DNA from: Cryptomeria japonica | Lineage: Eukaryota > Streptophyta > Pinopsida > Cupressales > Cupressaceae | Assembly (NCBI RefSeq): GCF_030272615.1 | Contig: NC_081413.1 | Span: forward strand, 716,181,867-716,245,866 | Reading direction: 5' to 3' | DNA: 64,000 nt | In this document: positions 36,057 to 46,028 of the stretch, one piece after another | Numbering within the stretch: position 1 is the stretch's first letter | Layout: each line of letters starts with the position of its first letter | Notes under the pieces: model-generated | What the model was told of the DNA's origin: nothing | Seen by the model: only the letters and a program-made list of their open reading frames with translations | Database searches by the model: none | Made by a program: the position numbers and the translations under genes

Positions 36057-36760
36057 CTTGTAATCGGGTCTTAGAAACCCGATTACAAGTCATCAAAGGG
36101 TGCCTTCTTGTAGTTGGGTTTTGGAAACCTGATTGCAAGTATTGATCTTGCAAAAGGAAAATGTGGGAATGAAAGTATATGGACAATGTGAATTTCAGAT
36201 CTTGGGAGGTCGATTGCAAGTGAATGGAAGGACGCTTAGAATGCATGACTTGGGAGCAATGATAAGCTTTTACTTGCAATCGGTAGGACCCGATTGCAAG
36301 CAAATAAACTTGAAGAAATGGTGGGTAAAATGATACATCTTGCACTTGTAATCAGGTCTTGAAAACTCGACTGCAGGTGAAAATTGTTTGCAAAAGAGTG
36401 AGCGAAGTTGATTGTTGCCTTTGAAATCGGAATTTGGGAGCTTGTATGCAAGTGATGTTTGAATGTTGAAAACCACTTGCAATCGGGTTTAAAAGACCCG
36501 ATTGCAAGTAAAGATAACTTGCATGAAAGAAGGTGAAAAGGAACTTGCAATTGGGTTCCAAAGAGTCGATTGCAAGTAAATATAACTTGCAAAGAAAATG
36601 TATACCCTCACACTTGCAATGTTGGACATAAAATCCAACTTAACTTGACAAAACTGCACAACCAAATGAACTTTAGTTGCAGTGGGGTCTTAAAGACCCG
36701 ATTGCAAGTAATAATGCAAGACAACTTGTAATGATGCTTCAAAAACCCAACTTTGCAAGT
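36057..36760. repeat. Array of CTTGCAATCGGGT hairpins, ~70-bp spacing
   Basis: Copies start near 36,057, 36,107, 36,201, 36,273, 36,345, 36,415 (weak), 36,476, 36,544, 36,612 (half), 36,675 and 36,724. The clearest are 36,057-36,090 (CTTGTAATCGGGT against ACCCGATTACAAG) and 36,476-36,509 (CTTGCAATCGGGT against ACCCGATTGCAAG), each a 13-bp perfect stem with a short loop. Other copies keep both arms with mismatches. Confidence 0.85.
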
Positions 36761-37015
36761 AACTTGTAAAGTGAGCAAGAAGTTCCTACTTGCAGTGACA
36801 TTTACTTCCAATGACAACAAAGAGTTCCTACTTGCAATGACTGACTTGAAACCCGAAATTGCACAGAGAGCTAGGAAATTGAGCAGGAAGTAAAGTTAAC
36901 TTGTAAAGTGAGCAAGAAGTTCCTACTTGCAGTGACATTTACTTGCAATGACAACAAAGAGTTCCTACTTGCAATGACTGACTTGAAACCTGAAATTGCA
37001 CAGAGAGCTAGGAAA
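36761..37015. repeat. 118-bp tandem direct repeat
   Basis: Copies 36,761-36,878 and 36,898-37,015 begin AACTTGTAAAGTGAGC and end GAGAGCTAGGAAA; I see two differences between them. They are separated by 19 bp. The near identity suggests a much more recent duplication than the surrounding decay. Confidence 0.9.
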
Positions 37016-37269
37016 ATGAAAGCCAAAACTAATCAAAATTTGGACAATGATGACAAAATCACCCATGCATAATTAGACACCAACCAATATGAATTTTTTG
37101 CCTCGTAAAACGTGCTTTAGAGAAAAAAAAAAAAAACTATGAATTTTGCGAAAAAATTTGTAGGAGTTGTCTATTTTTGAAAATTCAAAAATTGAGACGA
37201 GAAGTTTTTTATCGATATGCACATACAACAAAATAAAAATGCTAAAAGGAGACAACTACAAATTGACAA

Positions 37270-39010
37270 AATGTAGACAACTAGATCTATTGCTGTTATG
37301 CCTCTAGCTCACCTTTGCTTACAGCTGAGTCAAAATCAGATTCTGATCTAAATCACTACCAATATGAGGGACTACCTCATCCAATAGAACCCTAAAAATT
37401 CCCTTATGTGTCTCCTTGTCATCAATCTATGTGGCATCTTTGCAATTAGTCTTCCACCATCGATACTCGAGTTTGTCAATCTTAAAATCACAAGGCATTA
37501 TGCATGCCCACCAACTCTTACAACTTTTTAGTTTGTCAAAAGGCAAGCCTATTCTTCTTGACTAACTTAATGAAGTTGTGTGAGAACCAATTCCTCTCTG
37601 CCGAAAAGGAACTAGCAGCCCGTGAAAAGAGACAAGTGACAAACATCCTCAACTACATTGCATCCATGTCCAACATCCAAAAGGGTCGGATCAAACTCAT
37701 GAAGCTCAATCTATCTTCACCTCTAGTTTGTTAAATGTTGGACCCTAAAAGTTAACATAGTCAATTCACAGTGTTCAAAGTAAGTTGGCTCCTGAATAAT
37801 ATATAGGTTTTCGGGGAGCTTCATTAACCCTTGTTTCACCTCTTCATCATCATTAATAGACACTTTTTCAGGCCTTCGTGCATATCATGTAGGATTTAGA
37901 GCATAAATTACCATATGAAGCGAGGTGTTCCACCACTATGTCACAATATGCCTAATACACTCCCCATACAATCCACCACTATGTCACAATATGCCTAATA
38001 CACTCCTCATACAATCCAAAATCAGATTCTCTTGTATGTATCGTTTGCTTCATCTACCCAAGCATGATATCAAATGCATTGTAAATCTCTCGACTGAAAA
38101 GTTTGTATCAATATATCTAATGACCCACACAGCAAGTGAGGTGAAGGAACAAACATATTTACGAACAAGAAATTTTCAAACAAAAAGACTCAGTTTTAAG
38201 TGAACAATTTACAGAATGAAAATAATTTACAAGTTACAGATATTAATAAAATTAATAATAAAATCATAAATTTCTTATGTCAAAGATCTTTTGCTTCACA
38301 CTTTCTCTTTCAACTATGTTCACCTTTGACAATTTACCCCACTCTGCATTAACCATCATTAACTATATATATCTCTTGCTTTTGCTACAATTTTATTCAT
38401 CCAATCTATATTTCTTACGTCTTTAATATGTTGTTCAATGCATAAACACAATATAAAGTCCAAAAAATGTGCTTATAATCACCCTCCGCCATCATGCCAA
38501 CTTACACATGTTAAATCAAAGACCACCTATACAACATCTGTGGCTCCAATCTCCTCTATGGCATACTTCAAAAGTGTGCATCCTTTCTCTTCCCTAAATA
38601 ATCGATAGCTCTAAGAAAATAAAATTCAACTACACGTGACATTGATATTGATAAGTGTCGATGTCTAATATCAGTCCATGCAACCATGATTATAGAGCAC
38701 CCCGTTCCCATAAAGTTTGCCTCGTGTCCTCACCAAACTACTTTCGAATACTCTCTTCCAATGAGACTGGTGTATAGTTTATGTTCCCTATGAGGGGCAT
38801 ATGAGAGACCAATAGCAGTTGTATCATTCAACATTTGTATTAAATATAGAGAACATGCCACATGAAATGGGATGGCATGGGAAAAGAAAAGTTTGACAAC
38901 CAAAGAATCTACCACTTCCCATGATTGCAGATTGAACATCCCTACAACATTAATAGCCCGTCTCTTTCCCTTAATAGAACCTTCTATTTGCAACCAAAAC
39001 ACCTATCACA
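37270..39010 (-). pseudogene. hAT transposase fossil (DUF659-type), minus strand
   Basis: Minus-strand pieces in order: 39,002-38,730 (90 codons) with FFSHAIPFHVACSLYLIQML; then CSIIMVAWTDIRHRHLSIS near 38,695-38,640 and FLRAIDYLGKRKDAHF near 38,610, the DUF659 core; then at 38,230-37,740 pieces similar to the end of the right-hand copy; then SAERNWFSHNFIKLVKKNR near 37,610-37,550, the hAT C-terminal dimerisation helix; then KIDKLEYRWW near 37,480. No continuous frame remains. The intact protein would bind and cut hAT ends. It is a relative of the copy at 62.3-64 kb. Confidence 0.75.
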
Positions 39011-39046
39011 TCTGCAAAAAAAAGTCATAATTAAGTGTTATGCAAA

Positions 39047-39077
<31 letters not shown>

Positions 39078-39755
39078 TTGATCCAAGAAAGCATGATTGA
39101 TATGCATATATTGATTGACTGAATAAATCTGGATTGGTTGCAATGATAACAAAGAATGCTTATAAAAGTATAAACATAAATCCCTAGATGAAACTCTAGG
39201 TGAGGATTAAGTTAGTCATGGCAAGTATCTTCATCCTATTCTATGAGAGAACATGACCTAAATATAGCTCAATCTAAATATAGAGAAGCACTTCGGCTTA
39301 AGTGTGATAAAGTAATAAGTGACCTAAGAATTAACAATTGATTAATTAATTACTAGGGCAACTGCCTAATTACTCCAGCATTCTTAACATCCATGGTTTG
39401 TGTAGGGAATGCACATTAGATTGCATTATCTCTACTAGCATTCCCTTATTTCTCATTCTCACCCAACCTAGACACCTCAATCTTCTCAACTAATGTTATT
39501 TTTTCATATTATTCTAACCCTTGTCCACTTGTGCACAAAAAATGACTATAAACCCTTGGATAGCTTCCCCTATAATCCTTGTTGAAAAATGATATAACCA
39601 ACCTCTACTCCCTCTAAATAAAATGTTTTTATTGTCCACACCTAGAACCACTAGTATCTCCATGACCACTTTGTTGAATCTAAACCTCTTCACCTCCACT
39701 ATCCTCACTGTTGCTTATATTTTTTTTTCTTTTAACTCAAAATGCAGCTGCAAAT
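39011..39755. other. AT-rich spacer with a small microsatellite
   Basis: Contains (TG)n(AG)n at about 39,048-39,075. No gene is supported. The ORF at 39,708-39,514 has no recognisable features. Confidence 0.45.
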
Positions 39756-39760
39756 GTAAA

Positions 39761-40793
39761 TGTAATGTCCCCTACTCGGAGGCTGTCAATTCCGAATGAT
39801 TAACATACATAACTATGCATTATTATGTCTTAAATCAGATTACTAAATTTAAGGAACAATTAGGATTTATAATACATTTGACAGTTACTATACTGAAGCC
39901 CCATTCCTTATTTCTTTCCTAATCATCAACCCTAATGGAGGATGGGGAATCACTTGTCACAGGGCGCTTGGCCACCAATCTACAAGTAGGCTCCCTCAAG
40001 GTTTCACGACTCTGTCCATTTCCCATCTTGGGCTTACCTATCTTGTGAGGTATTACTCCACCTCTCCCTAACAAAACCAACCTATCCTCATGAGAGGCAA
40101 CAGCGAATGATAACGAATGGGCTATGAGTACACTAACTTCTAATGTATTATGATTGTATATGAAATTAAGTATGACAGTCATACGTATTGCAGTCTAAAT
40201 TAATATAACTATTAAATTCTGCATAAGAACAATTTCAGGCTTCATATATTAAGCATACATATTCAGCACATCCCCATGCGTACCACCAAAAACAAGGATG
40301 TTATTGCCTTTAACTTAATAACAGTTCTGATCTGATCTGTTCGATGGTGATGGCGCTGGAGGCTTTTGATTCCTCTCCTATGTATCTCTCAATGTGAGGG
40401 AGAGGTCACACCTCTTCATCATGTATGCCCTTTGACAATAGACACACCCTTTCACCATTATAATCCTTTGTAGGAGTGCAACTCTTCATTATTTCTGTCT
40501 TTTGAAAGGGACACAACCTTTCACAATCAGATTTGCACTTCTTATTTAAATCAGATCTACACTTATGATTCCCAAATTATCCCCCTTCAAATGAGTTCTC
40601 TTCTCCTTTTTATACCTCATCTTTGGGTGAGTCACAACTTATCATTTCATGCCTTTTGAACTAACTGTAATCAAATATTAATCATATTTAATTAAATTAT
40701 TTAATATATTTTAATTTTATTTTTATTTTTATTCTTTTGTATTTTAATTTTATTATTATTTATTAAATTATATTTCAAAGTAAGGACATTACA
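39761..40793. mobile_element. Solo LTR, TSD GTAAA
   Basis: Starts TGTAATGTCC and ends GGACATTACA, a perfect 10-bp terminal inverted repeat, flanked by GTAAA at 39,756-39,760 and 40,794-40,798. Length 1,033 bp, no coding region. Three degenerate copies of a CTCTTCAT...CCTTTCAC block lie at about 40,400-40,540. A possible plus-strand TATA (CTTTTTATACC) at about 40,606 suggests plus orientation, weakly. Confidence 0.85.
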
Positions 40794-40839
40794 GTAAACG
40801 TAAAATCAAGCAAAAATATTTGTAAATTTGAAAAATTTC

Positions 40840-41190
40840 AACTGCAAATGAACACTGGATAATAAAATTACCTTACATTCTTAATATTAAAAAAAATAAA
40901 AAATCTTATAAGTATTTGTAACTTTGAAAAAAATAACTGCAAATGAACACTGGATAATAAAATTACCTTACATTCTTAGTACTGTTCCGTATCTTTGACT
41001 TCTCACAAAATGTAAAATGGCTAAATGAGAGGGCTAAATGAGAGTTTTAACTCTTTTGTTTGTAGGTTTTAATGAACACTGGATAATAAAACTACCTTAC
41101 ATTCTTAGTACTGTTCTGTTTCTTTGACTTCTGAAAGATATGTAAAATGGCTAAATGAGAGAGTTTTAACTCTTTTGTTTGTAGGTTTTA
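40840..41190. repeat. Three direct repeats beside the solo LTR
   Basis: Copies start at 40,840, 40,935 and 41,071. All contain AATGAACACTGGATAATAAA then CCTTACATTCTTA; the second and third also share TTTGACTTCT, AAAATGGCTAAATGAGAG and TTTTGTTTGTAGGTTTT. The last two run directly into one another. Confidence 0.85.
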
Positions 41191-41575
41191 ATATCATTTG
41201 TTTTAGGTGAAAGGACATAAATAGGTGTGGGGTCCTTGTTAGCCCCAGCAACTCTTTTTTCTATTTTTGTGTTTTTTTATTTTATTAATTTTTTTATATT
41301 ATTATTTTTTTATTTTTTTTTTGAAAAGTCTGGGTCACAAGGCAGTGCAGTTGGGGTCCATCTAGACATTCCCTAGCTGCCTTAAGAACAGCTAGTTGTC
41401 CCCTAGTATTTCCAGAGATTTCTATTTTTTTCCCTATCGAGTATATGGTGTAGGGCACGTCACTATGGGGAAAAAAAATTCAAAGGGTTCGGTACGTTTG
41501 AGTACATCCATGGAAAAAACAAAATAAATATATACATTAAAAATAAATATATTAATTATATATTAAAAATTAAAT
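41191..41575. other. Unassigned spacer, T-rich
   Basis: A T-rich run (41,265-41,320) and a GC-richer block with GGGGTCCATCTAGACATTCCC (split here by eye at 41,352-41,372). The block may be a transposon terminus but no partner was found. Confidence 0.3.
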
Positions 41576-41580
41576 ATATA

Positions 41581-41895
41581 TGAAGAAATTGAGAAATACA
41601 ACTTCAAAGATCCCAAGAACACCTACAAGCAAGATACCTGTCACAAGAGAAGAATGGAGGCAAAAAGCAATAATGGCTCTGAAGAAGAAGATTATCATTC
41701 AGAGAGGGAATACAATGAAAAAGTACAATACAATCCTTATAAAAGGATATTCGCAACCCTAAACAAACCCTAAAGGGATAAAGTGTATTTAATACCTACA
41801 ATATTATTAAATGCCTAAGTTTAGCTTAAGCGTAGAGTATAATAGACTAATAATTAAAAAAATTAATTATTAGCTAATACATGATAACTCTAACA
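41581..41895 (-). repeat. 3' LTR of the non-coding element
   Basis: 315 bp, aligns along its length with 44,053-44,357. On the plus strand it starts TGAAGAAATTGAG and ends AACTCTAACA. Confidence 0.88.
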
Positions 41896-44039
41896 CTCCC
41901 TCTTAAGATGAACTTAGGGAGTAGCTAAAAAACAAAATGCATGAAGCAAAAAATGCAACTACAGATGAAGGCAAATTTGGGTCCCGGCAACAAAGACTGA
42001 TGAGATACCCAATCACAACCAAATCTCTATAAACTGGAGAAATAGACAAAACCACGTAGGAAAAAACTCTACTCCAAAAAGAGATGGAATACAAGTGAAA
42101 GACTGAAGAAGCCTCCAAACAAGAATGTTCCAAAAGATAGGAACAAAAGAAGAGCAGAAGAAAAACTGAAGCATGAAGAACCTGCAAACACTGTCGAAGT
42201 AACTATCGATCTGAAGAACCACCACTAAAATAGAAGATGATCAGGTAGAGAAGACTGTAATCTGCATGAGTGCCCTCAAATAACACTACTCGAATCAGAT
42301 GGCAAACAAAGACAAACAACTGAACTCGAAGATACAGATGGCAAAAAACACCAATGTCTGAAGAGTTGATCAATCGAAGATGGAAGGTTGCCTCCAAAAA
42401 TAGGAATGAAAGAGTGTCCATATGGGAAATGATCCATCTCACCGAAATGCATAGGTAACCAGCCACTGCATCTGCCTAGTACATAGGAACAAATACTAAA
42501 TACATAGCTCACTCCAACGAACCAAGGAAGCATTAGAACCAACAACCAACAGGAGAAACCCCCCCATAATGCTAACAAGGGAGAGGTGAGGTGACAGGTA
42601 CACTGAAACTGAATGCCAAGAAAAACTGCATGACGAAGAACTAGGAACATCAAGAGTGCAACAGAAAATACAAACACATATAAAGGCAAGTGTCGTGGAA
42701 GGAACACTCACTTGACACACATCATGATGCTAACGTCATGGAAGGAACACTCACGTGACAAAGGTAGATGGCAAACAAAGGCAAACATCAAACCCCCCCA
42801 TCGCACTTTATAACAGAGTGCAAGTACAATAAGGCACAAGATGTGCAAGATCCCAAGCATGCAAGGCATAGTGGCACTTTATCTCAGTGCGTTTGCAAAA
42901 AAGAAAAATGCTTACAAAATGATGTATACAATGCTCAAAAAGGACAAAACGCTAGAAATACATGAAGAACAGCCAACAACAAGGCATTCCACGCAAACGA
43001 GAAGCTTCCATGATCTCATATGTCCAAGTAATTCACTAGAGTGTGAAACACAAAAAATTGAATAAAATGTACCTGGAGTTAAATCTGGAAAAAGTGCATG
43101 GATGGCTGTGAAGAGCTCTGAAACACCATCCCAACGCCACTGGAATCGCAAAAAATGGAGAAACTCACGAAAAGATATGAGCTCGAGACTGAAAACAGCA
43201 CCGCTGACTTCAAATGGCTATAGAATGTACCAGCAGAAAAACCACGTGATAAAACCCACAAATCTAGAAAGTAGATGAAACCAACTTTCCAACAATATCT
43301 CGTTTGCCCAAAAACCATATCGTATGCCCAAATGAAAAAAAACCCTCTTTTAGGGCACAAAGAGGGTCACAGAGGCCAAGAAGGGCTTCCGTACTGCTGA
43401 CGTCAGCGAAATATTCCGAGAATATTCTCTCACCTGCCAAAAAAATCCTCCTTGCTGAAAAAAAAAACTGTTGCCTCAAAAAACCCGCCTGAAAAATTGG
43501 CAGTCGTTGGAAAAAGTATGCTTGCAGGAAACAAAATCAGGTTGCCGGAAAAAATTCTCTGAAAAAATTGAGCGGTGCCGAAAAAAACGTCAGCGACATG
43601 CTCGGCCTGAGCGGCAGCTGCCGGTGGCCGACGGGCGGGGGCCTAAGCAGCGGTGGCGGGAGGTCACCGGCAGCAGCGGATGGCGACAATCAGAAGGTGG
43701 CGGTGGCCTAGGCAGAGCAGTAGTTCCAATGGCGATGGAGGTGTGCATGCATGGAGGCCGAAGGGCGGGGTCCACGGCCTGTTTCGAGTTCGAGTTCGTG
43801 CCCAAAAAAGGGCAAAAATCAAACAAAAATTACCAGAGCCAAAGTTGTCCAAATTGGACAAATTTTATATGAAAATGGGGTTTTCCGGGTGTTCTGAGCT
43901 CAACGGTGAGGTTTGCCTGAGCCCAAAATGCCTAGAAACAAGAAAGCTCCCCAAATGCAAATAAAAAAACTCTGAAAAAACTTGAAACCCTCCTCCAAAA
44001 AATCTTCTAAAAAATCAGGAACAAGCAGCAGCAGATGTA
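41896..44039 (-). other. Interior of the non-coding LTR element
   Basis: Contains several minus-strand frames of 70-143 codons (for example 42,707-42,276) that are hydrophobic and unlike any gag or pol protein, and a GC-rich block at about 43,590-43,800. The GC-rich block is open in several frames on both strands, which argues that openness reflects base composition. No function is assigned. Confidence 0.5.
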
Positions 44040-44052
44040 GGCTATGATACCA

Positions 44053-44357
44053 TGAAGAAGTTGAGAAATACAACTTCAGAGATCCCAAGAACACCTGCAA
44101 GCAAAATACCTGTCACAAGAGAAGAATGGAGGCAAAAAACAATAATGGCTCTGAAGAAGAAGATTATCATTCAAAGAGGGAATGCAATGAAAAAGTACAA
44201 TACAATCCTTATAAAAGGATATTAGCAACCCTAAAGAAACCCTAAAGGGATAATGTACGTACAATATTATTAAATGACTAAGTTTAGCTTAAACATAGAG
44301 TAAAATAGACTAATAATTAAATAAATAATTATTAGCTAATACATGATAACTCTAACA
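44053..44357 (-). repeat. 5' LTR of the non-coding element
   Basis: 305 bp; differs from its partner by scattered substitutions and a deletion near 44,258 (TAATGTACGTAC in place of a longer segment). The primer site is adjacent at 44,040-44,052. Confidence 0.88.
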
Positions 44358-45681
44358 ATATACATTATAAATAAAAATATATATATTAATATTTAATATT
44401 AAATACTGTAATTATCAAAGTATTTTAAATTATGAATTTTAAAAACTATGATTCCATATACAATTTATTATTTAACAAATAATAAATATAAATTAAAACT
44501 TATATATAGTATTAATATATAACGATTAATAATCTATGAAACACGAGGACGCATCCCCAGGGTTTTTTGTCGTTGCTCCTCCACCAAAGTTGTCTTGAGG
44601 ACAAGGAGCGGCTTGGGGACATTTCCCAGCCATTCCCAAAAAATTTCAAATGGCAAGATGGCCAAGGAGCAGGGTGGGGACAGCCAATCGTCTCCTCATT
44701 TCCAGCAGCCAAATGACTTTGAAAAACACCCATAAATATTTAAAGAAACACACTTTTTTTATTTCTTTGTGGCCCCCATGTCCCTCTAACCTAAGTCAGC
44801 GCATTCGAATTCAAATTCAAGTTCGGCAACAATAAAATTCTGATGAAATTTGGCAAAGGCAAAAAATTTGAAAAAAAAATTGGCATTAAATTTTCCTTAT
44901 ATAAATTTACTATTAAATATAAATAATATATATAATAAATTATCAAAATAGTTTAAGATTGCAAAATAGATTTGAAATCATTCAGATTAAAAATAAATAA
45001 AAATAATAATAAATTAAATATACTAAATATTAATTTTTTAATGAAAAATTAAAATAAATTAAATTATAAAACAATAAATCAATCTAGATCTATTTAATAT
45101 TAATAACTAAAAGTATATTAAAATAACATTAATCTTAATGCAAGGAATGAAAAAAAAAACCCTAAAAAAACAAAACAAAAATTCTAAATGAAAAACTATG
45201 CCAAAGCCTATAGGGACGACGGGTTACTTGGGTGAGTCTAAAGCTTTGATGGCGGCAATGCAGTACGAGCGCAAAAAGTCACAGCTGCGCAGGGGCTCAC
45301 ACAACTAAGGAATAGCGGCGGCTGGGCATAGCCACAAACAAAGCAGCTTCAATGGTGGACTTGGCACGACCACAAACAACTTCAACCGTAATGAACAACA
45401 AACCACTCATTTTGCAGTACAAATTTCCAACGAATTTTTCTGAATTTTATTATTTTTTTATAGATTCACAGAATTCCGAACCTATAGCCAAAAATTCAAT
45501 GAATGCAGTGACTAAGCCTCTAACCCTAACATGACAACACAAAACACTCCATTGCATTTGACTTCATTTTTACAAAGGAAAAAAACATTTGCAGCCAAGT
45601 TAAAAAGACAAAGCAGTAGGGTTTGAAGGTATTGTTGGAAAATCCAACATTAATCAGCAACAAAGGAGAGGAATGAGGTAG
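44358..45681. other. AT-rich flank with a GC-richer hairpin-like block
   Basis: 44,535-44,640 holds GAGGACGCATCCCCAGG and GGGGACATTTCCC words that look like decayed terminal sequence of a DNA transposon, possibly of the hAT element to the right; not proven. The rest is AT-rich without a gene. Confidence 0.3.
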
Positions 45682-45686
45682 CACAT

Positions 45687-45990
45687 TGTTAGGCCGTAAT
45701 TAGGAATAAAACTTTTAAGTTATTGTTATGTTTTGGAGTCGGACGTGTGGGTTCCCGTGTTAGATACAACGGTTGGTACCTCAGCCAACCGCCAGATAGT
45801 ATATATTGCCATGTAAGGGAACCCCAGTAATAATGTTGATGTACTAAATATTTTGGTAATGCAATAAAAGAACATCTTTCTGCCATATGATTGTCACTTC
45901 CATGCTCTGTAGATAGTTGAATTGTTATATGTTTTGTGTGTATTCCTCGTTCATTCTAGAACTTAAATAATTCACGATAGGGAACAAACA
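45687..45990 (+). repeat. 5' LTR of the full-length Gypsy element
   Basis: 304 bp, TGTTAGGCC...GAACAAACA. TATATAT at 45,800-45,806 and AATAAA at 45,863-45,868 mark promoter and poly(A) signal, unusually close together (about 60 bp), which predicts a very short R region. Confidence 0.92.
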
Positions 45991-45993
45991 TTT

Positions 45994-46006
45994 TGGCGCC
46001 GTTGCC
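45994..46006 (+). other. tRNA-Asp-type primer-binding site
   Basis: TGGCGCCGTTGCC, three bases after the LTR end. Matches the primer site known from Athila and other plant Gypsy elements. Confidence 0.85.
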
Positions 46007-46028
46007 GATTCAAATTCCAGAGATCAAG

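Larger units (their letters stand above)
34700..37055 (-). mobile_element. LTR-like segment with hairpin array (approximate ends)
   Basis: On the minus strand a plausible start TGTCATCATTGTCC lies at 37,055, followed by two 118-bp direct repeats, an array of CTTGCAATCGGGT hairpins, a TATA box (TATATATA, about 35,413-35,420) and then six AGACTTTGTG words. This layout (repeat-rich U3, TATA, short R-U5) resembles a long LTR. No target duplication or partner LTR was found and the left end is a guess. It lies in what may be an intron of the E2 gene. Confidence 0.45.
41581..44357 (-). mobile_element. Non-coding LTR element with tRNA-iMet-type primer site, TSD ATATA
   Basis: LTRs 41,581-41,895 and 44,053-44,357 are flanked by ATATA at 41,576-41,580 and 44,358-44,362. 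On the minus strand the LTR starts TGTTAGAGTTATCATG and ends AACTTCTTCA or a variant; TGGTATCATAGCC (44,052-44,040) follows the 5' LTR, one base off the usual initiator-Met primer site, and AAGAGGGAG (41,904-41,896) precedes the 3' LTR. The 2.16-kb interior has no gag or pol motif. It is a non-autonomous element, probably Copia-related by its primer site. Confidence 0.88.

Noticed and set aside
43471-43964. Overlapping ORFs of 65-133 codons on both strands in a GC-rich block
   Set aside because: Several frames on both strands are open at once, as GC-rich DNA allows; composition is Arg/Gly/Pro-rich and the block is inside a non-coding LTR element.
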